Shown: positions 12,017 through 27,900, counted from the stretch's first letter. The stretch is DNA of 64,000 nt from Priapulus caudatus (GCF_000485595.1 NW_014577301.1:243417-307416), one strand, 5' to 3'. The notes: a model not told the origin generated them from the letters alone. Program-made: numbers and translations.

Positions 12017-15000
12017 CATCGCTGCTGTTGCCGTCGCCGTCGGTAGTAGTTGTACTAGGTAGTAGTATTCATATGTTCATGCTACTACTGAATACCTTGA
12101 TCAGAGCTTAGTCTTAAAAACTCACGTTGGACCATATTTGAAAAATTTATTGTTACTGGTGCTTCGAAGAAAGCTCACTTTCACTTCATTCGCAGAGACA
12201 GTGAGGAATTGCGTGCATGTGTGGTTGCTGGAGATGCTGGCGTGGTTCCACTGAGTGGCTTCTTTCGCGTTGGGCAGCGCAGACGCTTGCCATTCATGGC
12301 ATTCACACTGCACAATAACAGTGGCAGCCTACTGCGCTTCTACACACAGACGGCTACCTCCAGTAAAAGGTACAGTGACCGTTGGTTAGTCGGTGGTGCT
12401 TTTTCGTTCTGCTAGCCTCGGCATGTGCTTGGTATGTACGATTTTAGGTTTAGATTGCAATTTTGATTGATCATGAGATAACATATGTAGATTTTTAGCT
12501 CAGCTGACGAAGTCAGATGCAGCTTGGAGAATCACATGAATGTCTGTCCGTCCGTCTGTCCGTCCGTGCTTCAACAGTTACGGCACAAATCTTAACCGCG
12601 CGACGTATGATCTTGATATTAAGGGTGGACAAGCTGTCTCATGGTATATTATTCGGGACGTCGGGGGGGGGGGGCATGGAGACCGCGAAAGGACTCGGGA
12701 TGTCGAATTTGGGGGTCAAGGGTCAAAGGTCAAGATGTGTCAATGGGGGGAATATTTCCCCCTTAAAGGGACAGTAGCCTCTAGGATTTTACTGCATACA
12801 ACTCTACTTACTGTATAACAAATCGTCTATACCCCCACGTATTTGTTACCAGATACCTAATTTAATTGTTATAAATTTATTACACACCAACGCTATGAAA
12901 TTTGAATGGCGCCATGACACCCGCGACCGTGCTGCCACCCCGAAAAAGTTGCGTATTTGACAATTTATTTTGCACGTTACAGACCGAGGGCTAATCACAA
13001 AAGTGCAATTATATTTATACCTAAATGCTATTTAACCGAACGATATTCATTTTAGGGCAAATAGCAACTGCGTATCTGCATATCTGCGCCTAACAAAGGT
13101 GTCACTACGCACGACTTAAATGTTACGTTTATAACCGTAGCAACAGACCTCAGATGAGCCCAGACGCTCTGCGGCTCTTGTTTTATGTTGGCGCAAATAT
13201 ATAGTCCAGGGAAGTGATGTCTGAATATGGCTATGCAGAGGTTGGTAACTGGCCTAGCGAATCTGTGCTTCGTGCATTATGGTACAGTGTGACTTTGTGC
13301 ATAATATGCAATCAGATATACCGATCCACACCACCTTGTATCGTTACATGTCCTGACATACATGTGACATGCCATCGTATATCATACACCATATAGTATA
13401 CACTGCTCATGTGTTACCTGTTTAGGTGAGTGACCAGCCGACAACTAGCGTGCGCATACTGTTGGACATCCAGGCGGGGTCACCAGTCATCCTCATTCCC
13501 CACAGTGCACGATCTACAGACATTCTCGTAGCTGACCTGGGTACCTTGACTGTTAGCAACACATTCCTTAAAGTGGGAGCACCAGGAACCATAGCAGGCT
13601 TGGTGAGTGTTTAAGGTGGAAGCACACGTAACCATAGCAGGCTTGGTGAGTGTTTGGGTTGCTGTCTGTTACATAGAAGTTTTATTATTAATCTTTGTAA
13701 CAATCTTTATTAAAGCCTGTTTGACATGTGTGTGGTGGTAACGGTTTCACTCTTCGGTCATTACAGAAGGTCTCGGCTGATGCTCCATCTGGTTCTGGAG
13801 CCTGTCAGACTGCACAGGATGATCCCTTTGCGAGGTAAGATCATCGGATTCTAGTATGTCTGATGCTGTGTTACACGTGTGCATTGATTTTGGTTTTTGG
13901 ATCCCCTGTTTCTGTTGCTGATCCTATTCACCTGAATTGTCGACTGCTATTCCCGCTGACAACTATGATGCTGATTTCACCCTTCTGTGATAATACTAAA
14001 AATGTTTTTTCCCAGCCTTGCTTTGCTCATGCTCCGAGTGTTAAAATATAGTTACAAGTTAGGTTATGCAGTTAGAGCTAGGAAAATCTCTATGACTGTG
14101 AGTGGGAATATAATAGAGTTAGAAGAGAGTTAGAATAGAATCTCAAAGACCTAGACTTTCACCTCTGTGAAATGAAATGTTTGCTCTGCATTGATGTTTA
14201 TTGTGACCTCTACACACAACAGCTCGACCGAGTCACAGCAGTCTTGCGACATTGACGTGGTTGCCAGTGCACTCGGCTACTCCTTCTGCTCTGAAGCCAA
14301 CAGTGCCAGTACCCCGAGTCTAGCCAGCTATACCGGGGCTGATGCTAGGGCAGACACTGGGGCAGACACTGGGGCAGATGCTGGGTCGTTCAGCTCAACA
14401 GATGCCGCTTCCAGGTATAATGTGATGCTAGCCGGAAGCGGGACAGTTGTAGACATAGCTGACTCCATGACACAGAGCATCTATGGCAGCCTGGACGTAG
14501 ACGAAAGGTAGAGCAACGGGTGTGTGACGTTTCATGTCATGGTGGCTAATGTGTTGGCATCGATGTCGCCAGGCTAACGTTTGTCTCATGGTGTTTGTAT
14601 ATCGGTGCATCATCTGAATAACAGCTGCCCTTGCCCAATCAGTCAGTCTTCGTCTGTGTTGGTATACGGTTGGTTATCAGTAGCCTGATGTTTATATGTG
14701 TATGCACATATCTACATATCTATCTGAATTTTTGCAATATTTTATGTTGCACTCTAAGACGTTTCTGCTATTGGGCTATGCTAATGCTAATCTTTTGCTG
14801 GAATTAACACCACATCATTAAGCACTTTCGCAGCACATTTAAATCATACTCTATTATCTTATGTTTCCAAGTAGCTGTGATTATAATAAGCTTGGTATAC
14901 TAATGGCTAGCAGCCTCTTTTAGACATCTTCACTTTCTCGTGTGTTGCATTGATGTGTTCTTTTGTTTATCATAACTAAACAGCAATTTTGTATAATTAC

Positions 15001-15892
15001 TTCAGTGCATGGCTGTTCTACTGTTTTATCATATCCTTTAGCCTTCTCATTCTTGATCAGGGAGCAGGTTATCCGTCGTGTGTTTATATATAAGTGAGAC
15101 TATGTAATATGTCATCGTGAACGTGACTGTAGAGCCTGTTTGCAGCAGACATTAGCACTGACAGTTTGTGCGCTGCAGGCAAGCAGAGCCGCTGACGCTT
15201 GATGCAAACCTTGCAACCTTTGACCTCATCGACTTCAGCGAGGCGTTTCCCAGAGCGACGCCACCGACGAGTGGCTTCTCAGATTCTTCCTACTGGATGC
15301 TGCCGCAGCAACCTCCCCGGTGAGAAATTGCACGGCTGAGCAAGAATTATCCATATATTCGAATACAATTGGCAGCGATTTTTTGACAGGTTTACTCTTA
15401 GACCTTTGCTTGTGGCTGTCATTTATGTTTCGCACCGTTTCATAGAAAAATGGGAGATGATAGGTAGGTAGGATAAGTAATTGGTGGTTAGAGGCTTAGC
15501 TAATGGTGCATGCCATGCAAAAAAATGTTTTAAAGTATGTCCCTAATAGGTGGTGTTTGATATGCTAATATGTGAGTGTTATATGTGCATGTTTTTCCAC
15601 TTTATTCCTATGCACTTAGTGATGTTGACATAAAACTAACACTGTTGACACAGGCTGAGTGGATCATCACAGCTTCTCAGCTCTCTGTCCTTTCCGGCCA
15701 GAAAACCCCCAGAAAATGAAGCAAGAAAACAGGGTGGAGTAAATGCAGCAACTAGAGCAAAGTCTGGAAAGTCGCACGATACTCACGGTACGTTTTACCC
15801 TCAAAGCTAACGTGGTACCTACTATATATGTATGCATGTGTGCATGCGTGTGTATGTGGTTATATGTTTGCATGCAGCGTTCGTGCGTGTCA

Positions 15893-15923
<31 letters not shown>

Positions 15924-18900
15924 TACATGCGTACGCGCGTGCGTGTACATATACGAACATAATTAAAAGGATATGAACTATGAACACATTTATACCATAT
16001 GTAATGTGAATAGCATAGGATAGTAGAGCATAAATATGTTCAACATATTCAATCATAAATATATTATAACAGGCTGTCGTTCATCCATTCGTATACATGC
16101 TATTGTTTACGTGCAGGGCTTCATTGCTCGGTACAAGAACACGTCTGTCTGCTGGATGTGCTGCAGGTAGAGCTTACTGACATGGACCTGTACTCTGCCG
16201 TTCGCATGAGCAGACACGAGGCGGGCAAGCGCCAAGCAGGTAAAGTACCCATCCTCGGTCTGAACTGGATGATCTGAAACTGTCATTCTGTCATTCAAAC
16301 TGTCTGAACTGGATTGAAGAAATGCGTTGAGGCAGAGCCATTATTTGTGGTGCATTGTGAAGTAGGTGTGAACTAGAGTAGAGTTGGTCGAGCGAAGAGG
16401 CCTCTGGCGTTGGGAAACGAGCATGAAGAAAGGCATAGGCACAGGTCATGCATTAATGCGCCCTCTAGTATCATTAATGTTTGTTTGCAGGCGACCTAAG
16501 CTTTAGCACGCACGTGGTGCGCAGAAAGGGTGGACCCCTATTGGAGAGGACGTGTGCACTGAGACTACAGGTAGAGAGGAACCTGGATGCTGATATTAGC
16601 CATGCAGGTTAGCATGCATAGTCGATGCTTGTGTTAGTCGCAAGATGAATCCTCTCCTTACTTTATGGTTACTGAGCACTCATCACTGATCATTTGCCGA
16701 CTACACATTTTATTCATGCCAACTTGAGATTGAACATTATAATCAATGATTCTGTTCTGATCTTACGGATTCATACGTGTGGATAATTATTTCGCAATAT
16801 CTGTTTAGTCTCCTACATATCAACCCTGCTAACGTGATGTGTGTGTGTTTGTGCAGCTCCAGGGATGAAGGTAGTTGGGCAGCTATCGTCTGTCTGCTGT
16901 ACGATTGACCTGGCTCAGTACAAGCTGCTACGTGGTGTCCTGGACCACAACCTAGGAGAACCACTTGAGGATTTTGAACACCAGCTGAACACCCTGAAGA
17001 TCCAAGAACCACAGATACAGGTGAGCGTAACTGACGAAGGCCCTAGCTGTGTCATCGATTCTCTGCATTGCTAGCATGGAGTAGGACTAACCATATTTTA
17101 ATATAATCTATTTATATTACTAATTATTATTTATGTCATGTTCTATAAACATATACATGTATACTGTACGTATGAAATATGCACATATATTCATAGTTAT
17201 ATTTATTGTGAGTATTATTACTGATACAGTTTAATTCAATTTACCAAATTTAGCTAGCCAATATTTTAAAGTGAGTTTGTCGCCTGCACACGGCCCCAGT
17301 ATGAGAAGTTAGGGTGTACGTAGATTGTTTGCTTTTCTCTCGTAGACGGTGCTGAGTGGAGAGGTGTGGACGAAGACGTCGTTACACATGGAGCTTGTGA
17401 ACGTAACCGTGGCGTTAGTGATGCAGCACACTGAACCGTCGGAGCTTCCTAGGGCTGCGCTCGCCCAGCTGGACTTCATCAAGTCGAAGCTGTCTTATGA
17501 GAGCTACTCGGACAACTCAAAGGACATTGATCTCGTGTCCACAGAGATTCTCGTGTCGGACACACGCTACAGAGGTAGTCGATTCTTCATGTGGCCGCCG
17601 CCGGAATTATAAACCGCGGGAATGTCGGTGTAGGCGGTAGACACGATTGGTGTTTCCACCCCAAAACCTAGGATCTTTGTTTGTTTTTTTTTTCTTGACT
17701 GTTACATAGGCATTTTTAAACATGCTTTTTAGCTCATCTGACATAGTCAGATGCAGCTTGTAGAATCGCATGATCGTCCGTGTGTCCGTCCGTGCGTCAA
17801 CAGTTGGGCACAAATCTTAACCGCTCGACGTACGGTCACGATATTCGGGACGTGGGGGGGTAATCCGAAAACGAGTTGGGATGTCGAAGCTGCGGAGGTC
17901 AAGGTCAGAAGGTCAAAGGGTTACAAGTCGGTGTAAAAGAAGGGGCCGAACATTCAGTCTCCTTGAGACTTAAGGTATAGCGAGGAAATGCGTGAATTGC
18001 CGGCACAAATCTAACGGCTCGACCTAGGCTCGTCGATAGGCGTGTATAGCATCATTGGGTAGCGAACAAGCCATCACTGTGCCAATTGAGGCTCCAGGTC
18101 AAGGATCAATGGGCACGGCCAGTTTTAGGACATTTTCTTGAGGACATTGCGTCTGACGCGAGCGATTGAAAAACTTTTTTGTTTCAGGTTGACTATCATT
18201 TTATGGCTTTCATTGAAAGGACTCAGAAAACTAGTCGTTTCCACTGACGGTCGAAGAGTAAGTGTCTGATAACGCTTGACCCTCGAAAGAGGAGGGTTAA
18301 ACATGGATTTGTTGACCTGTTAACCAATGGAGTGAACTGCTTTTGGCTAATTAGAGCCTCCTGCCCCCACCCCCCCCTTCTCCTCCGCCCACCCTCCCTG
18401 CCCTTCCACCCCTCCCCCCCGACCCTTCCCCACCCCCATCTGCGATAGTGGGCGTGTCCTTAACAATGGATGTGTACGCAACTGCCGTGTCTGCATATCT
18501 GCCGCCTAACAAATATGGTACGTACACGCACCGACTGAAATTTTAACGGTTATAATCGTAGCAACAGACCTCAGATGAGCGCCAGCGCTCTGCGCGCTCG
18601 TTGTTTCGTATATTTTGTTCACTATAGTTTTTTTTTAACGTTTTATGAAATTGATATAATCCTTAAAATGTAGGGGTATCTGATATAATATAATAAGGGA
18701 GCTCCAGCCAATAAATTCTAAAGAATTGATTTCATAATCAGTCTGTTTCATGGGGGGTCAGGGGATTTTTTTATTAGCTCACCTTGACATCGTCAAGCTG
18801 CGGCTATTGCCATGGTCGTCGTCCGTCGTCTCGCGTCCGGTCGTCAACATTTCCTCTACGGTCAACGATTAACCAGAAACCGGTTTAGCGGCTTTAGCCC

Positions 18901-21900
18901 ACATGTGTTTGGAAATTTGGGTGTATAGTTGTTACTGCTATGCTTACCATATTAAACGTCCTATTTTTGAAGGCACGCCAGGTCGACGTCTGTTCGAGCC
19001 AACACAATTTTTGGCAAATGCGGAACTTGGCCATTATCAGTACAGGTTACACGCAATTTTGCTCATTTTTGGGGATATGTTGAATGAATAGGGCTAGTGC
19101 GGTTTTGGGATATTTAAAAAAATAATTATCAATTTTAGATACGGTAATGGCCATTATATAGCATTTACTATACGACACAAACAGTCGTGGGGTCACAGCT
19201 CGTCTTGGTTTGTTTTACAGATTTCATTGACAATATCTTTAAATGCAAAATGGTATTTCCTCTCCACCGCCTTGCCGATAAATACGTCTTATCAATGATA
19301 AGTTTTACAAAACATGTCCGAACGCAGATACACTATTTATTTCAAACGCATCGCACAAAGCGGCGTATACGCATCTACTTACAAACTGTGATTCACGTTT
19401 GCGCTTATAAATTATTATTGCGATATACAGACTGGGCAATCGTTTCGTATAATTACGGTTGAAATGGCTTTCTCAAATTAAAAATGACTTCTATTACTCT
19501 CCTCATTTGTGTCTTCTTTTTGTGGGCTGGGCTACAGTGTCATTGAACTTTCATTTTTCTATTCTCATGCCTTACCCTCTCCTTCACATAGCATTTTAGC
19601 TCTGCCTGACCCATACTGTTTGCAGATGCACCTGCGAACAAGCGTCCGACATGTGGGTTACAAACGTGCTGCAGACCGACACGCATTGCCGCGGGCAACG
19701 GGGGCCGGCGTGCAGACGCTCAGGTGGAGGCTTCAACTATCGCCGCATACACCCGACTTACAGCGCCTCACCGTTACCTGCTCAAAACATAGCGTCTTTT
19801 ATGGGCATCTTCGGACAGGGCTTGCTGGTCATACATGGAGTTCATAAGCCCGAGCGCAGACAACCTATGCTAGTGGTGAGTAGCTGTTGGGTAGAAATGT
19901 ATTTTTATCGACTCTGGATGAGTAAATGTGGGATAGGAATGAGATCAGTAATTATTTATTGCTAGTGGTAAGTTGGGTGTGGGATAGGAAAAGGAATCAT
20001 ATTGCTAGTGGTAAGTTGGTGTGCGGATAGGCAATGAAATCGGTATGCTAGCGGTAAGTCTTGGTGTGGGTTATAGAATGGAATCGGTTATGCTAGCGGG
20101 TAAGGTTGGTGTGAGGATAGGTAAATGAAATCGATCTAGCGGTAAGTTGGTGTGGGATAGGAATTGGAGGAGGTCGGGTTCCTGATGGACGCGTGGTGGG
20201 TAACGTTGCGTGATGGGATAGGAAGAATCAATATTGCCTAGTGGTAAGTTGGTGTGCGGGGGGGATAGGAACAGGGTCACTGATAGCTTAGTGGTAAGTT
20301 GGTGTGGGCATCATGGAAGAATAATATATGCTAGTGGCAAGTTGGTGTCGGGATAGGAATGAATCACATAATATGCTAGCCGGTAAAGTTGGTGTTGGGA
20401 TAGGAAGCGAATCAGTAACTATGCTAGCGGTAAGTTGGTGTGGATAGGAATGACACATATGCTAGTCGGTCAGTTTGGATGTGGCGTAGGGAATGGAGTG
20501 TATTTGCTAGTGGTACCGTTGGTGTTGGGATAGGAATTGAATCGACTATGCCTAGTGCGTAAGTTTGGTGTGGGATCAGGAGAGCTGATCACTTATGCGC
20601 CTAGGTGGTCAATTGTGCTTGTGGATACGGAATGAATCATATTGCTTAGTGGTAAGTTGGTGTGGTAGATAGAATCGTATGCGCTGGTAACGTTGCGTGT
20701 GGGATGCGAATTGGAATCGTATGCTAGTGGTAAGTTGGTGTGGGAATAGGAAGGAATCATATGCTAGCTGGTAAGGTTGGTGTGGATAGGATAGGCGCAA
20801 TCATATGCATTAGTGGTAAGTTGGTGTTGGGAGTAGGAAGGAACTCATAGCTAGTGGCAAGTTGAGTGTGGGATAGGAATGAATCATATACTAGTGTAAG
20901 TTGTGATGGGCATAGTGACAGATGATCATATACTAGTGGTAAGTTGGCGGTGTGGGATAGGAAGGAAGGTATATGGCTAGAGGTGGTAAGCTGTTTGAGT
21001 GCCGTGGGATAGCGAAGAACTCATATGCTAGTGAGTAAGGTTGGTGTGGGGTGGGATAAGGAATCATAGTGCTTGCGTGCGTAGTTGGGTGCTGGCGAGG
21101 TAGGAAGGGAATTCATATGCTAGTGGCAGTTTGGTGTGGGGGGGATAGGGAATGCAATCCATTTACTAGTGGTAAGTTGGTGTGCGATAGGAATGAATTT
21201 ACGTTATACTAGTGTAGCTTGCGTGCTGGATAGCGAAGGAACATATCGCTATTTGGTAAAGTTGGTGGGTGTCTGGGATAGGTGTGTGGAGAGGAATCAT
21301 CATGCCTAGTGGTAAGAGGTGTGGGATAGGACAGGAATCATATCGGGGTGGTGGTGCAGGGGCGGGTGGTGGGTGTGTGTGGTGTGTGTGGGGGGGGGAT
21401 AGCGGATAAGTTGTGTGGGATAGAATGAATTCGTTATGTAGTGGTTAAGTTGTGTTGGGATAGGGAAATAACATATGCTCTAGTGTAAAGTTGGTGTGTG
21501 GCGATAGGACATGAGATGTGAGGTTTCTTGTATTGTCATGTGGGTTTGTTCGTTGATTGGTTTGGTTGTTGGTTTTGTCTCGTAGTGTATAGGTGTGGCT
21601 ATAGTTGTCTGCTGAGGGGTCAGTGGATTGCTAGCTGGATATGTAGTGTTGGTTTGCGACGCGCGTGTGTCGTCTGGGAATAGGTGTGGTTGCATTTCTG
21701 GATTGTGATGTGTGGTCTGTAGTGATGAGTTTGTGTTGGGGTGGGGGGGGTAGTGATAATGTGAGATGCGATTGGTAGTTAGTGGGGTTGCGGGTTGAAT
21801 GTGTCTGTGGGGGGGATGACTGTTAAATGGGCAAATTGCTCCACTAGTGTACGTTGCGATTAAGGGATGCTGCGCTGGTGGAGAGGAATGGATCCGTTTA

Positions 21901-24900
21901 TAGGGCTGGAGTAGTGATAAGTTGGTGCGATGATTGAATATATATATATAGATAGTTAGTAACGCTCAATGCGAATAGACTCATACGCGTAGTCAGAGAA
22001 GAGGGCATTGCTGAGTGTTAAGCTAAAGTAAGGTGTAGGTGTTGATCCCTACACCTGAATTATTTCAAGTTGACTCCCCTTTCTAGCAGTAAGCGACCCA
22101 GGCACAAGATGGAGAAAGGTACTAGAGGCATAAGTGAAGTCCAGTGGTGAAGGGATCAATGGTGTGAAGTCTACCTCTGGGAATGATAGCGCACAAGAGA
22201 GATATGCGCTGCGTCAGAAGATTGTCACATTCTCGTGCTGCACTACTTGATAAAAGGTTAATAATGACAAATTTCCATTATTAATACCCGACCACGAAAG
22301 TATTGAGTGGGTATATCAGTGTGGTATATAGGAGTCATCTTACAGCAGGGATCGGTCTCGGTCAGTCCTGGTTGCAAAACAAGATGTGCCAACTACTTCC
22401 CAGTTTGCAAGATATTCCAGTCAAATCATAAACTGTCACATGAAAGTGTAGAATGTGTTGATGCAATATTTTGTCTGTGCACGGTAAAGGCGTTGCATGC
22501 GAGACAGCTATCTTCTCGTTTGTGTATACCCCGCATTTGCAATGAAAGGTTGGCTGTGGCCGTGACTACTTTCCACAGTTTTAATGGAGGCATTCAATGA
22601 TAACTTACAGATACTTGGACCCCCTCACCATTGGAGACGTGTGAGAGTTTGTGCGTGACATACCTCATTGACGTGGTCGTCGTGACGCTCAAGGCATGTG
22701 ATCATGGAAAAGGCCGCTCACTCTCATCTGCATTGTTCTTCTTTCTTTTTAAATTCACATCAATTCTGTTGTGTTTCGTGTTTCTTTATCCATGAATATT
22801 AATGGCGCCACCATGACCTTGGCCATGTATCCCATGACCGACAGGACAGGCAGGGTATTGCGGGAGTATTAATTCGATTATCTCATTATTTCACTATGTC
22901 ATTTTCATATTTATTTAAGTGTCATTATTCATTCATTGTCATTCTTTGTTCATTTCAACCCCAGCCTGACTTCAAGCTTGTTGTGGCTCGAAGCTACGGT
23001 GCCGCTTGACAGACCTCGCTTGTTCTCTGGTGTGTGCCTCTCTTTGCCGGCTGTAGCATCACGCTAATGCTAGTATGCTACTCTTAATCTGTAAAGTGAT
23101 CGCGGAGAGTAGGTATCGTGCCTCGTCGAAGGAGAGACAGTGAGTAGGCGTATGCTGTCATGTCTTATTCGCAGCACGTAGCTCGGAGGCATTGCGTAGT
23201 TGTCACAGACGCGGTCCTGTCGCTTGACTTGGCTGCGTCGAGCTTTGCTGTGCCGTATATTCGTGCACCTAGATGCGGCTCGGCGGCGCGGCTCGCGGGG
23301 CGACGGGGATGTGCGTGGGACTGGATGCTAGTGTGGCAACACTGCTGGCGAGCGTCGGTTCAGCGCCGAACGGCGCTCATGGCAACGCCGGCCATCCTGA
23401 CGAAGCGGCGATGCGTGTTCGACGGGTGAGCTCGAGCAGGAGGTCGTTCCGTAGGGCGCGTCAAGCATCACCGCACACGAGCTCGGTGTCCGGTCGAGGA
23501 CCCGGGCAAGTGGGACACGAACGCCGTCTTACTGAAGGGGGCGTGCGTAGGGGTGCCACCGCGGGGGTGCAGACATCCTCCCGCTGTGCGGCCCTCTACA
23601 CCCTGATGTAGTGTGGCTGTCGGTGAGGGGAGCTACATCGGAGGTGCTGCAACCCCCGCCGCTCGCGCCGCGAACACCTCCTCCACTGCGGGGAAGGAGG
23701 GGCGTGGTTCCGGCGAACCCCTCCGCCACCCCATGAAAGGGAGGGAGTGCCTCCCAACCCTGCCTCTCCCCTGGGAAAGGTAGATATTTCTTCCTGCTGA
23801 TATTCTTTCTTACCCTCCCACCCCTCTGTCCTCCCACCCACCCCAGCATAGAGGGGCATGGCTCAGTGAACTGCCTCCCTAACCCCTGGGGAAGTAGTGG
23901 TGGCCAGCAAACCTCCCCTTTACCACCACCAGAAGGAGGATTGCTCCCTAACTCCATCCTTCACATCCTGGATAAGGACGAGTGGATTGCCCTGACACGG
24001 GCTCCTCTCTCCTCACCCAAGGGAAAGGGGCTTGCACACTGCGTTCTCTGTTTGCACCCTGTTGGTAGGTGGTGGGGAAAGAGAGGTACCCTGGCGATGG
24101 AGGTAAAAGGGCAGTAGGGAAAAGGAAAAAAAGGAGTAGGGTTTTCTCCTTCCTATATTTGTTCTCATACCATATATATGTATCATGTATGTATATTATG
24201 TATACATGTATATACATATATATGGTATGAGGACAAATACCTCCTGGACAATACCCCCCCCCCCCCAGACAGTTTTCCCGCCCCTGGATCAATAACATGG
24301 CAGTAAGAATAGATGTTTCTCCTGCTGACTGATACGCTGCTGCAGTCATTAGCAACGATGTTCACTTGTCATATTTGCAGGCGACGGCGGTGCTCTCCTA
24401 CCGACCGCAGGTGCTGGACAAGCCGCTGAGCTTGTCGCTAAGCAACCTGGAGGTGTTCTCTTGTGTGCTCGGCCTCGAGGAGGACAGCGCCCTCTCCATC
24501 ATTGACCCACTCGCAGCCAACGTTGACATCAATGGCAAGTACAGTCTGAGCAAGAGTGCGGGCCTGCTCGATGTGATGCAGCCACCGATCGACAACACAC
24601 TGGAGGTATGTGTGGGAGCACGGTTTGGCGGGGGGGGGGGGGACTAGTTTTGTCGAGTTGACAGGCTGTCTCATGGTATAGGCAAAACTCTTAATAGTTA
24701 GGGAATGAATTATGGTAAAGCATTTTAAAGTTGAAGAATAAACAGGAAAACACGGACTGACAGTTTGTGATGCATACCACATGAGCTGCGATGCAGCACG
24801 ATGAAAGAAATTTTTGATATGACGTGTTGTAGATATCGATCAACTCTCTGAATGTGCGTCTGTCATTCCATGACATCATGCTCTTCCTCGCCATCGCCAA

Positions 24901-27900
24901 CTCAATCCCGGAGAGAGTGCAGCCTGCCACCAACAGTCAGTCAGATACAAAGCTACATTATGGTTAGTAAGGACCTAAATGACTTGTGGAAGTTGTATGC
25001 AGAGAGTAGTTAAGGAGGTGTTGGTATTGTTATGGATTGACCTGAATCTAACCAGAACAAGAACATTTTAGGATGAGTGTGGCAATCACAATTGTTATGC
25101 ACATAAATATTATTTCCTGGTAACGTCATTTTTAGCTCACCTTGACATCGTCAAGCTTAGCTATTGCCATGGGCCATCGTACGTCCGTTCGCGTTCGCCC
25201 GTCCGTCCGCTCAACATTTCGCTTCAGTCAACGATAACTCAGGAACCGTTTGGCCCACATGTTTGAAATTGGGTGTAGTTGCCTTTTCGAGCCAGGGCAA
25301 TTTTTTGGAAAAAATGGGAATTGTGATTAGTCAGTTCAAGTTCAACGGATTATGCTCATTTTTGGTATGTGAATGAATAAGGGCTAGGGGTTTTGATATT
25401 TAAAAAATAATTATGCAAATTAGATAGGGTATGGCAATTATATAGCATATTATATAGACACAAACAGTCTGTGGTGTCCACACTCGTCTTGGTTTGTTTT
25501 ACAAGATTTCATTGACAATATCTTTAATGCAAAATTGGTATTTCCTCTCCACCTGCTATAAAATGTCTATATTAGAGTAAAGATTTACAAAACATGTCGG
25601 AACGCAGCATAACCTATTTATTTCAAACCCCATCGCTACAAAGCGGGTATAGCGCCATCTACGGTCACAAATTGTGATTCATTTTGGTTTATAAATTATT
25701 ATTGCGATATACAGATGGCCAATCATTTCTATAATGTACGTCGATGGTTGTTCATTAAAACTGACTTCTTCTTACTCACTCATTTGTGTCCTTTTTTTGT
25801 GGTGAGCTACAGTGTCATTGACACTTTCATTTATTATTTCTTCACCAGCAACAGAGATAGAGACGTCTACATCAGCTCCGGATTTTACCGAACCTGACTG
25901 CCAGATGGCCGCTGCTTGCGCTGTGGCGCGGTCATGTAGGCGATGCCGCAATGTGGCTGACAGAAAATGCTGTCTGCGTGGTGACGCACAATCCCCATTG
26001 GATTCGAAGATCGGCGTTTTGGGAGATTGGTCCATGTTGACCTAAAGGTGACTGGCACGTGTGGCATCTGCCTCATAGACGACTGCAAGGACTCAGATGT
26101 GCCCACTAGCCGAGTTTAATATCAATGGTATGTCAGCATGTGGCGTTAAACCCTCACAAGGTAGCTAGCTTGTGTGTAATTATTGTCTAGATTACATATG
26201 TTATTGACACACAGGAATGCACACACCTAGCTGAAATGGTGCTTACCTCGTATATTATCTATACACTGTGTAAATCATCTTAAGAGATTCATGTTTTGTG
26301 ATAATAGACAGTAATGTTTATTAGCATTATTGCATGTAAGATAATTAATTGCCCTAATATCTTTTCCTTCTTTCCGAGTATTAGACATGCAACTGTTAAG
26401 GCACATAGGTTGGTGTGTGTTGCTAGGTTTTCATCTGAACACCACAGGACTCCAGCCTCATGGTGTGGGCTAATGGTGCTGTCACATAGACTTCTACAAC
26501 AGGAAACCTGTCTGATGGCGAAAACCAGTGGGGGGGGGCTTTTTGACCCTGGAGCTGCAGTTATGATATTAGCACGACGCATTCCTATATAATCGATTGT
26601 CCAAATACGTCTTGTCAATTTTAAAGCAACATGCCTTCAAAGATATTACTGACTGACTGAGTTACTTAACATCATGGTATCAACTAATTTATCTGACTGA
26701 TAACTTAATTTAATTAATTTGAGTACTGCGTGAATGTGGGAAATATGTGTATGAACAGCTCGGGTGGGCTAGTTCGATGACACATTGCCTTCCCTATTTA
26801 CTGACCTTAGTCAATCCTATTGCTTTATTCTGTGCTTGCTTATGTCGTTTACAAAATGATGTGGCTAGCTCGAGGTTTGAATCAAAGTAGCTGCATTCTA
26901 AAGCCGTATATATTCTTTTATTAGTAGATAACTGGAACTATGTTTTTATTCAAAGGAATATACTCGCCTAAAAGAATAGGGTGACTACTGTGTTCTCGAT
27001 TTTGCTCAATCAGTCCAATTGATCCTTGTTTCCAGGAACACAATGTGACATGCAGCAGCGAAATGTCTGATGGCAGCAATGTTGCAATCGCTAGTCGTGG
27101 CTGTAGAGAGGCAAAGACCAACAAGCTGAAAATGTGAACCTAACTCAGCAAGTTGCTGGAGCAATAGCAGGCGCACCAAGGACACATGGATGGAGAGTAC
27201 CACCACTTTGGCAATGAGGAAGTATGCATGTAGCTACGTCACATATACAACTGCATAATGCATTTTAAGTTACTCTAACCATAAACACATGTATACTCAG
27301 TAGTATCCAGTTGGTAGTTGGTAGTAGTGTAGCTAGTGGAGTAGGTAGTAGTAGTAGCCAGTAGCGAGTAGGCAGTAGCTCAAGTTAGCAGTAGGCAGTA
27401 AGCAGTTAGCAGCAGCAGCAGTAGCAGCAGCACCAGGCAGCAGCAGCCAGCGAGAACAGTAGATTCATCGCTGCTGTTTTGCCGTCGCCGTCGTAGTAGT
27501 TGTACTAGGAAGAAAAAAAAAAACTAGTATTCATGATGTTCATGCTACTACTGGAATTACCCTTGACAGAGCTAGTCTTAAGAACTCCGTTGGACCATAT
27601 TTGTGGAAAAATTTTATTGTTACTGGTGCTTCGCAAAGAAAGCTCATTTCACTTCATTCGGCAGAGACAGTGAAGGAATTGCCGTGCGTGTGTGGTTGCT
27701 GCGAGATGCCTGGCGTGGTTCCACTGAGTGGCCTTCTATCGCAGTGGGCCAGCGGCAGACGCTTGCGGCATTCATGCATTCACACTGCACAATAACAGTG
27801 GCAGCGTACTGCGCTTTCTACACACAGACGGCTTACTCCAGTAAAAGCAGTACAGTGACTGTCATGGTTAGTCGGTGAGTGGCTTATTTTATTCTGCTAG

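Noticed and set aside
23529-24355. Minus-strand frames in C-rich intron (also 36302-37197)
   Set aside because: Composition-driven; the equivalent frames differ between the two copies of the same region.
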